DNA of 11,100 nt from Deltaproteobacteria bacterium (lineage in GTDB: Bacteria; Myxococcota_A; UBA9042; DTJE01), in contig JADHTP010000085.1 of the NCBI GenBank assembly GCA_016784945.1, forward strand, positions 1-11,100, given 5' to 3'. The notes under the pieces are model-generated. The model had not been told where the DNA came from. It saw nothing but the letters and a program-made list of their open reading frames with translations, and searched no databases. Below are positions 1 through 4,821 of the stretch, one piece after another. Each line of letters starts with the position of its first letter. Within the stretch, counting starts at the first letter, position 1. The position numbers and the translations under genes are program-made.

Positions 1-8
1 CATGCGAG

Positions 9-25
9 CCCGCCGGCACGGCGGG
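9..25. other. GC-rich hairpin, possible end of an upstream transcript
   Basis: A perfect 7-bp inverted repeat (CCCGCCG / CGGCGGG) with a 3-base loop lies just upstream of the tRNA promoter. A second short one (CCGTC cgt GACGG, 32-44) follows. Neither is followed by a T tract, so a Rho-independent terminator is not proven. No coding frame in the first 50 bases can be supported. Confidence 0.3.
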
Positions 26-50
26 TCCTGTCCGTCCGTGACGGCGATTG

Positions 51-79
51 TTGACATCGGGTTCTTGTGAAGCTATAAA
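51..79 (+). promoter_or_regulatory. Sigma-70 type promoter of the tRNA pair
   Basis: A perfect -35 box TTGACA (51-56) is separated by exactly 17 bases from a near-consensus -10 box TATAAA (74-79). Transcription should begin around 85-88, giving a leader of roughly 12-15 bases before tRNA-Lys. The sequence after the -10 (GCGTTGC) is moderately GC-rich, as is common at stable-RNA promoters. This is the only promoter in the window with a clear -35 box. Confidence 0.85.
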
Positions 80-99
80 GCGTTGCTTTTTCTGGGGCT

Positions 100-173
100 G
101 GGCCCATAGCTCAGTCTGGTAGAGCAGTAGCCTTTTAAGCTATTGGTCGCAGGTTCGAATCCTGCTGGGCTCA
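100..173 (+). tRNA. tRNA-Lys (anticodon TTT)
   Basis: A full cloverleaf folds. The acceptor stem is 100-106 with 166-172 (one G-U pair), and the discriminator is A173. The D arm is GCTC/GAGC (109-112 with 122-125). The anticodon stem is 127-131 with 139-143 around the loop CTTTTAA, giving anticodon TTT at 134-136. The T arm is GCAGG/CCTGC around TTCGAAT. CCA is not encoded, so it must be added after transcription. It is co-transcribed with the tRNA-Glu 12 bases downstream. Its wobble U34 is a known type of substrate for MnmE/MnmG, and mnmE lies about 4 kb away. Confidence 0.97.
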
Positions 174-185
174 CTGAGAATCGAC

Positions 186-260
186 GTCCCCATCGTCTAG
201 TCAGGTCAAGGACACGGGCCTTTCACGCCCGCGACACCGGTTCAAATCCGGTTGGGGACG
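186..260 (+). tRNA. tRNA-Glu (anticodon TTC)
   Basis: The acceptor stem GTCCCCA (186-192) pairs with TGGGGAC (253-259), and the discriminator is G260. The anticodon stem CGGGC/GCCCG (215-219 with 227-231) encloses loop CTTTCAC, giving anticodon TTC at 222-224. The T arm is ACCGG/CCGGT around TTCAAAT. CCA is not encoded. No separate promoter is visible in the 12-base gap after tRNA-Lys, so the two are probably processed from one transcript. The 70 bases after it contain no convincing terminator before the next gene. Confidence 0.97.
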
Positions 261-314
261 CCTGCCGCACATAGAATCCAGTGCCCTGATCCCCGGAAGG
301 CGCCCTTTGGGCCA

Positions 315-323
315 TGGTATCCT
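315..323 (+). promoter_or_regulatory. Extended -10 promoter, possibly giving a leaderless mRNA
   Basis: TGG-TATCCT (TG at 315-316, hexamer 318-323) lies exactly 7 bases upstream of the ATG at 331. No -35 resembling TTGACA is present at normal spacing. The same TGG-TATNCT-N7-ATG arrangement is found at mnmE. If it is used, transcription would start at or next to the ATG. Confidence 0.5.
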
Positions 324-330
324 GCAGCCC

Positions 331-1614
331 ATGGACGGGACGGCGACAATTTCCGGGCGATGGGCCACGTGGCTTTTCCCGGCGCTGGCGGCCCTGCTGT
401 TCGTGCTGGAAATGGCCCGGACCCCCTCGGTCCACCAGGACTTCGCGCCCCTGTACGCAGCGTCGGTGCTCGCCTCACGGGGTCAGTTGTCGGAAGCCTA
501 TGTCACCGATCCGGTCAAGCTCAAACGGGCGGGGCCCGGCCTCACGGAGGCCGCCCACGAACGGGGCTATCCCATCCGTCACCTGTCCCGCTATCTCCAT
601 CCACCAGCCATGGCAGGCCTGTTCCTGCCCCTGACCGTGCTGAACTTTCCCGCGGCCGCCTACCTGTTCAGGACCCTGTCGCTCCTGGCACTCGTGGCCG
701 CCGCGTTCCTTCTGGCCAGGATGGCCGGCCGGCAACTCTCCATGGGAGCGCCCGTTCTGCTCGGGCTGCTTTTCTTCGACCCGGTTCGGATGACCCTCGA
801 CCTGGGGCAGACCAACCTGTTCGTTCTGGCCCTGGTTCTCTACGCGCTGCAGTCACGAAACGCGGTCCGGTCGGGCGTGGCCCTGGGCCTGGCCGCGTTG
901 TTCAAGACCTTCGTCCTGGCGATTCCCTGCCTCTGGCTGGTGGCCGGAGGCAATGACAAGGCCCGGAAATCGGGGCTCACGGGCCTTAGTGTCCTGGCCG
1001 GACTGCATGCCACGGCCTATCTGTTCTTTCCCGAGGGGACCTTTGCCTGGGCCGACATGCTGAGCCACCTGTCAGGCTGGCAGTTTCTGTGGCCTGAGCA
1101 ACAGTCCGTGGCCTCCCAGGTGGCCCGTGTCCTCAACGATTTTTCCGCCGACGACGTCATCCAGTGGACCCATCGCACCCTGCCCCTGGGGGAAGCCGGT
1201 TTCTTTCCCGTGGCCTGGGGACTGATCATCGGCGGCGCCGCCGTGGCGCTCGCTTACTGGAAACGCCCCGACCGAGTCGCCTCGGGTGTACTTGCACTGT
1301 GCGCGGGATTGCTGGCCAGCCCCGTGCTCCATTCCCACTACGGCATCATGTTGCTGGTAGCCGCCGCCTGGGTGGTGCAACGGGGACGGTGGGATTTGGC
1401 GGCGGGCCTGTGCCTCGCGGGGATCGGGCTGCAGGCCGTTCCCCTCCACTCGGACGAAGGCGCCTTCTGGGTCCCCCTGACCACCGGCCTTGGGACCCAC
1501 TGGGTCTTCGTTACCTACCGGTTGGCCGGGATCGTCGCGGGACTGGCGGGCGTGGTCCTGGCCGCAACCCAAGGACAGGAGGCCGGGAAACCGGACACGA
1601 ATGGAAGAGCTTGA
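331..1614 (+). CDS. GT87/DUF2029-type polyprenyl-phosphate-dependent membrane glycosyltransferase
   Basis: The 427-residue integral membrane protein probably transfers a sugar, typically mannose, from a polyprenyl-phosphate donor to an envelope glycan or lipid on the outer face of the inner membrane. About nine or ten hydrophobic segments are visible, the first at residues 11-29. Family features include HQDFAPLYAA with the likely catalytic Asp37 after the first segment, RYLHPPAMAGLFLPL, LDLGQTNLFVL, a GLAALFKTFVLAIP helix, EQQSVASQVARVL in place of the usual NQS motif, and a late HSHYGIMLL loop. ATG331 was chosen because it lies 7 bases from the extended -10 box. A TTG at 307 with GGAAGG 6 bases upstream is the alternative and would add 8 residues. 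It is the first gene of a four-gene operon. Donor and acceptor cannot be read from sequence. Confidence 0.85.
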   Translation: MDGTATISGRWATWLFPALAALLFVLEMARTPSVHQDFAPLYAASVLASRGQLSEAYVTDPVKLKRAGPGLTEAAHERGYPIRHLSRYLHPPAMAGLFLPLTVLNFPAAAYLFRTLSLLALVAAAFLLARMAGRQLSMGAPVLLGLLFFDPVRMTLDLGQTNLFVLALVLYALQSRNAVRSGVALGLAALFKTFVLAIPCLWLVAGGNDKARKSGLTGLSVLAGLHATAYLFFPEGTFAWADMLSHLSGWQFLWPEQQSVASQVARVLNDFSADDVIQWTHRTLPLGEAGFFPVAWGLIIGGAAVALAYWKRPDRVASGVLALCAGLLASPVLHSHYGIMLLVAAAWVVQRGRWDLAAGLCLAGIGLQAVPLHSDEGAFWVPLTTGLGTHWVFVTYRLAGIVAGLAGVVLAATQGQEAGKPDTNGRA

Positions 1615-2341
1615 ATACGAAGTCATGGCGTCGGTGGAGGACCGGCACTTCTGGTTCGTGGGCACACGGGCCATCGTCAAGGACGCCTTCATGGCCGCGG
1701 GGATCGACGGGGGGCACCGTGTCCTGGACATCGGCTGCGGAACGGGGGGCACCATGCGGGCCCTGGACGGCACCGCCGGGTTCGTGGGACTGGACTTGAG
1801 CCCCACGGCAGCCGGGCTGGCCAGGCGCAGAACCGGAAACCCGGTGGCAATGGGGTCTGCCACGGCGCCGCCTTTTCGGGACGGGACATTCCACGGCGTG
1901 CTGGCCCTGGACGTCTTCGAACACATCCCCGATGACGTGTCCGCCGTGGCCGAGGTGCGACGCATCCTGGAGCCGGACGGCGTGCTCATCGCCACCGTGC
2001 CCTGTCATCCCTCGCTATTCTCCGAACACGACGAGGCCCTGCACCACGTGCGTCGATACACCCGACGGGGCTTCCTGGGGCTGCTCGAGGACGGGGGATT
2101 CAGGGTGGATCGGGTCACATGGACCAACTCCCTGCTCTTTCCGGCGGCGGCGACCTTCAGGCTCCTGGCCAACGCGGTGCGGCGTCGGCGAACGACACCC
2201 CGGAGCAACGCGGCCATGAAGCTCGGTCCCCTCAATGACCTGCTGACGCGTATTTTCATGGCCGAACGGGCCCTGATCGCGCGCTTCGACATGCCCTTCG
2301 GACTGGGCCTGCTGGTGGTGGCGCGTCGAGGACGAGCATGA
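1601..2341 (+). CDS. Class I SAM-dependent methyltransferase
   Basis: The 246-residue soluble protein has a Rossmann-type methyltransferase fold. Motif I is VLDIGCGTGG (41-50), which binds S-adenosylmethionine. Asp65 in GLDLS (63-67) is placed to bind the ribose hydroxyls. DVFEHIPDD (104-112) and EPDGVLIATVP (124-134) follow as the later strands. An HHVRRYT segment (148-154) and a C-terminal N-x-LL...ER...PFGLGLLVVAR block resemble methyltransferases often found beside polyprenol-linked sugar transferases. The substrate is unknown; a glycan or lipid intermediate made with the upstream glycosyltransferase is an inference. The gene overlaps the upstream gene by 14 bases and its stop overlaps the next start (ATGA). 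ATG1601 fits the usual N-terminus 'M..Y..MA.VEDRHFWF'. AGGAGG at 1577-1582 is rather distant (18 bases), so coupled translation is likely. Confidence 0.88.
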   Translation: MEELEYEVMASVEDRHFWFVGTRAIVKDAFMAAGIDGGHRVLDIGCGTGGTMRALDGTAGFVGLDLSPTAAGLARRRTGNPVAMGSATAPPFRDGTFHGVLALDVFEHIPDDVSAVAEVRRILEPDGVLIATVPCHPSLFSEHDEALHHVRRYTRRGFLGLLEDGGFRVDRVTWTNSLLFPAAATFRLLANAVRRRRTTPRSNAAMKLGPLNDLLTRIFMAERALIARFDMPFGLGLLVVARRGRA

Positions 2342-2937
2342 ACGCCAAGACGGGAATAATCGCCGCGATCCTGGTGTGGGCGGCAGCCTGTGACAGAACC
2401 ACGCCCCCCCCCGCGGCGCCTCCCTCGCCGACCCCCGTGGTCAAGCCCCCACCGAAGGAACCGGACAGCGGCATCAAAAAGATGAAACAGGTGCAGATCG
2501 TGGTGGGCGGTTGCAGCCAGGACTGCGCCGAACCGGGTCTTGCGGCCACCCGATTCCTGGAAGCCACGGCGGACCCGGCGGACACTCGACCGGCAAACCT
2601 GTTCCTGGACAGCACGACCCTGGTACTGGACGGTGAGCCCCTGGGCCTGCGGTGGGTCCGGATGTGGAAGGAACTCCGCCGGGCCACCCGCAAGGAGGAG
2701 GTCCAGCGCACGGCGCGGAACCTGTCCCGATGGACCGATGGTCTGACCGCGGACCAGGTCAGGGATTCCCTGACCTCCGGCCTGAAGCCCGTCAAGGTCT
2801 GGACCAGCGAGGCGATATATCGCTTTCAGGCCCCGGGTCTTTCCTGGAGAATCATTCTTCGACCGCGCGGACTGGAGTGGCTCGTGGTAGAGTTGGACCG
2901 GTCCGGTGACGAAACCGGGTCTTCAATCGAACCTTGA
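2338..2937 (+). CDS. Putative lipoprotein, proline-rich N-terminus, unknown function
   Basis: The protein has 199 residues and no recognised family. A short positive N-terminus (MNAKTG), a hydrophobic stretch and Cys18 in WAAAC look like a lipoprotein signal, although the box lacks the usual Leu at -3. Residue 19 is Asp; in E. coli an Asp at +2 retains lipoproteins in the inner membrane, but this rule may not hold here. A Pro-rich linker spans about 22-42. A mixed alpha/beta domain follows (about 50-192), starting with a GGCSQDC segment, then a helical 'RMWKELRRATRKEEVQR' stretch and a strand-rich tail. The start overlaps the methyltransferase stop as ATGA, so translation is probably coupled. 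Co-localisation suggests an envelope role, but no function can be assigned. Confidence 0.8.
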   Translation: MNAKTGIIAAILVWAAACDRTTPPPAAPPSPTPVVKPPPKEPDSGIKKMKQVQIVVGGCSQDCAEPGLAATRFLEATADPADTRPANLFLDSTTLVLDGEPLGLRWVRMWKELRRATRKEEVQRTARNLSRWTDGLTADQVRDSLTSGLKPVKVWTSEAIYRFQAPGLSWRIILRPRGLEWLVVELDRSGDETGSSIEP

Positions 2938-2947
2938 GGTGCCCTGC

Positions 2948-3310
2948 ATGGGAACAGGCGGATTGGACGGCCGCATAGCCCCGCGCTTTAAGACCCGGAT
3001 CTTCGGGGTTTTCAACACGGACATCGACCTCGACGAAACCGAGATGCTCATGACCAACATGAGCCTCGGAGGTGCCTTCATCCGGACCGAGAACCCAGCC
3101 CAACCGGGAACTCCGGTCACCCTGCAGGTCTATCTGAAGGAAGACGATCCCCCGTTGTCGGTTGCCGGCGAAGTGGTGTGGTGGCGCATGCCCGGCCACG
3201 GGGAACAGCCGGGGATGGGTGTGAAGTTCAACCAGATCGCCTCCGCGGACCTGGAACGAATGAAGGCCTACCTGGCCGGCCTCGTGGAAGCGGACCTCTT
3301 CGGCGACTGA
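2948..3310 (+). CDS. PilZ domain protein, predicted c-di-GMP receptor
   Basis: This is a 120-residue single-domain protein. The two c-di-GMP-binding signatures of PilZ are both present: RxxxR at residues 9-13 (RIAPR) and NxSLGG at 37-42. A beta-barrel pattern follows, with VTLQVYL, AGEVVWWR and PGMGVKF (88-94), then a C-terminal helix from about 99. It resembles the small PilZ paralogues numerous in Myxococcus (family TIGR02266, from memory). ATG2948 is chosen because GAGG (2936-2939), overlapping the previous stop codon, sits 8 bases upstream. An in-frame GTG at 2906 would overlap the upstream gene and add 14 residues with no PilZ similarity. As last gene of the operon, it may couple c-di-GMP to the glycan or lipoprotein functions encoded upstream (inference). 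Confidence 0.88.
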   Translation: MGTGGLDGRIAPRFKTRIFGVFNTDIDLDETEMLMTNMSLGGAFIRTENPAQPGTPVTLQVYLKEDDPPLSVAGEVVWWRMPGHGEQPGMGVKFNQIASADLERMKAYLAGLVEADLFGD

Positions 3311-3323
3311 GCCGGCCGCCGGC
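3311..3323. other. Palindrome filling the convergent gap, possible bidirectional terminator
   Basis: GCCGG-ccg-CCGGC is a 5-bp all-GC stem with a 3-base loop. It occupies exactly the 13 bases between the stop codons of the convergent PilZ and mnmE genes. There is no good T tract on either strand (only CTACTTT on the plus side), so intrinsic termination is uncertain. Confidence 0.35.
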
Positions 3324-4697
3324 CTACTTTCCGATACAGAATCGACTGAATATCCGATCCAGGATCTCGTCGGTCACCCGGGCTCCCGTGATCTCGCCCA
3401 ACGCTTCCACCGAGGCCCTCAGGTCAGCGACGACGATCTCCAGGGGCGCCCCTGAACGAAAGCCCGACAGGGCCCCTGCGCCATGACGGCGGGCGGTCTC
3501 CAGGGATTGGACCTGCCGCTCGCCAGCCACCACGCAACGAGCCACGCGCCCTTGCTCCAGGCACCCCGCGGCCCTATCACCCAGTCGCTTTTCCAGTTCC
3601 GACAGGCCCCGTCCTGTCCTGGCGGACGTGACGACCACGTCCACGTCCCGAGGCAGGCCTTCCAGGACCGGGTCCTCGTTCCACAGGTCCGCCTTGGCAG
3701 GCACCACCAGGTCACAGAGGATGTCTGATCCCACCCATCGTTCAACCCAGTCCGCGCATCCCGGTTCCGATCCGTCGATGACCAGCATCCCGATATCCGC
3801 GCTCCTCGCGGCCTCCAGTGCGCGGTCCACTCCCTCGGACTCCACGGCGCCTTCCGACACCCGGAGACCCGCCGTGTCCAGGAGCAGGCAACTGGCGCCT
3901 CCCAGGGTCAGGCATTCGCCCACCACGTCTCTGGTGGTCCCGGGATCGGGGTGGACGATGGCACGGGCGCTGCCGACCAGGGCGTTGAAAAGGCTGGACT
4001 TGCCTGCGTTGGGTGGCCCGTAGAGGACGATGCGGACGCCTTCCAGGGCCGGTCGGCCCGCTCTCTCCGTCAGAAGCCACTCTTCCATCCGGCTCAGGGC
4101 GTCCTCCAGAACCTCCATGACGCGAGGGAGGTCGAGGACCACCCCGTCGTCGTCCGTGAAATCCAGGTAGGCCTCGCACTCGCTGAGCAGGTCCAGCAGC
4201 ACCGAGCAGAGCTCACCCACGACCCGGGATGGGGCGCCCTCCAGGGCGTCCAGCGCCAATCCCACGGCAGGCTCGCCGGGCGCCTGAGACAGCAATGACA
4301 CGGCTTCCGCCTGGGCGAGATCGAGCCGCCCCCCGGCCACGGCTCGACGGGTGAACTCACCGGGGCCGGCGGGACGGGCGCCGACGTCCAGGCACGCCGC
4401 CAGGACCCCTTCCAGGACCCGACGGCCCCCGTGGCAGAACAGTTCCGCGGACTCCTCCCCGGTGTAGGAGGCCCCTGGCGCATAGAACACGGCCATGGCC
4501 TGGTCCAGCAGGGTTCCGGCGACCGGGTGGATCAGCCAGACCAGGGTCAAGGTCCGGGATTCGGGAACGGATCCGAGGTCGCGGCACATGCCGAGCGCGA
4601 TGGCGTGGGACCCGGTCCCCGACAACCGCACCACACCGATGGCCGCGTTCCCGGGCCCACTGGCGATGGCGGCGATCACGTCCGTGCGCTCACTCAT
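3324..4697 (-). CDS. mnmE: tRNA uridine-5-carboxymethylaminomethyl(34) synthesis GTPase MnmE (TrmE)
   Basis: With MnmG, MnmE installs (carboxymethyl)aminomethyl groups on wobble U34 of tRNAs such as Lys(UUU) and Glu(UUC), using a tetrahydrofolate-derived carbon. The 457 residues match family length. The N-terminal folate-binding domain starts DVIAAIASGPGNAAIGVVRL and includes SYTGEESAELFCHGG (78-92). The inserted GTPase domain has G1 GPPNAGKSS (227-235), with the K+-coordinating Asn, then G2 GTTRDV (253-258), G3 DTAG (274-277) and G5 TSA (357-359). The C-terminus ends in the invariant FCIGK, with Cys454. Oddity: G4, normally NKxD, reads AKAD (334-337), losing the base-contacting Asn. Start 4697 is preferred over the ATG at 4709, which lies inside the predicted -10 box. 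It is convergent with the PilZ gene and divergent from the giant lipoprotein gene. Confidence 0.96.
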   Translation of the reverse strand: MSERTDVIAAIASGPGNAAIGVVRLSGTGSHAIALGMCRDLGSVPESRTLTLVWLIHPVAGTLLDQAMAVFYAPGASYTGEESAELFCHGGRRVLEGVLAACLDVGARPAGPGEFTRRAVAGGRLDLAQAEAVSLLSQAPGEPAVGLALDALEGAPSRVVGELCSVLLDLLSECEAYLDFTDDDGVVLDLPRVMEVLEDALSRMEEWLLTERAGRPALEGVRIVLYGPPNAGKSSLFNALVGSARAIVHPDPGTTRDVVGECLTLGGASCLLLDTAGLRVSEGAVESEGVDRALEAARSADIGMLVIDGSEPGCADWVERWVGSDILCDLVVPAKADLWNEDPVLEGLPRDVDVVVTSARTGRGLSELEKRLGDRAAGCLEQGRVARCVVAGERQVQSLETARRHGAGALSGFRSGAPLEIVVADLRASVEALGEITGARVTDEILDRIFSRFCIGK

Positions 4698-4704
4698 GGC
4701 CACG

Positions 4705-4713
4705 AGCATACCA
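4705..4713 (-). promoter_or_regulatory. Extended -10 promoter of mnmE, possibly leaderless
   Basis: On the minus strand, TGG-TATGCT (hexamer 4710 down to 4705) is followed by 7 bases and then the ATG at 4697. This has the same layout as the promoter at 315-323. There is no Shine-Dalgarno sequence between box and ATG and no consensus -35 upstream. Confidence 0.5.
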
Positions 4714-4733
4714 TTGCGGGAACGTTCTCAGAC

Positions 4734-4753
4734 CATGGACCGCCGGTACCATG
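4734..4753. promoter_or_regulatory. Imperfect inverted repeat between divergent promoters
   Basis: CATGGACC (4734-4741), a 3-base spacer, then GGTaCCATG (4745-4753) form an 8-bp inverted repeat with one extra A. It lies upstream of both the mnmE and the lipoprotein promoter elements, in the 124-base divergent intergenic region. It could be an operator, or simply chance in GC-rich DNA. Confidence 0.25.
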
Positions 4754-4784
4754 ACCTCCTTGTTAAACGTATAGTCGCCAGTTC

Positions 4785-4793
4785 TGGTAGAAT
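4785..4793 (+). promoter_or_regulatory. Extended -10 promoter of the giant lipoprotein gene
   Basis: TGG-TAGAAT (hexamer 4788-4793) lies 28 bases before the ATG at 4822. A TTGTTA at 4760-4765 is 22 bases upstream, too far for a standard -35. Initiation near 4800 would give a leader of about 22 bases containing the GGAG ribosome binding site at 4811-4814, so unlike the other two extended -10 promoters this transcript has a leader. Confidence 0.5.
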
Positions 4794-4821
4794 TTTTCGG
4801 ATTTCAGGTCGGAGCGTATCG

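Noticed and set aside
302..312. GCCC-TTT-GGGC hairpin after the tRNAs as a terminator
   Set aside because: Only 4 bp with no T tract, and it lies at the promoter of the next gene; too weak to call.
252..956. 234-codon plus-strand frame overlapping the tRNA-Glu end and the glycosyltransferase
   Set aside because: It starts inside the tRNA gene and gives a Pro/Gly/Arg-rich product without family features.
1072..1995. 307-codon minus-strand frame across the glycosyltransferase/methyltransferase junction
   Set aside because: It has no recognisable domain and lies antisense to two well-supported genes; typical for GC-rich DNA.
4760..4765. TTGTTA as -35 box for the giant lipoprotein promoter
   Set aside because: The spacer to TAGAAT would be 22 bases, outside the normal range; the TG extension explains the promoter better.
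4495..4821. Upstream extension of the giant lipoprotein frame to 4495
   Set aside because: It would run antisense through the mnmE 5' end and bury the lipoprotein signal; ATG4822 has a proper GGAG and signal peptide.
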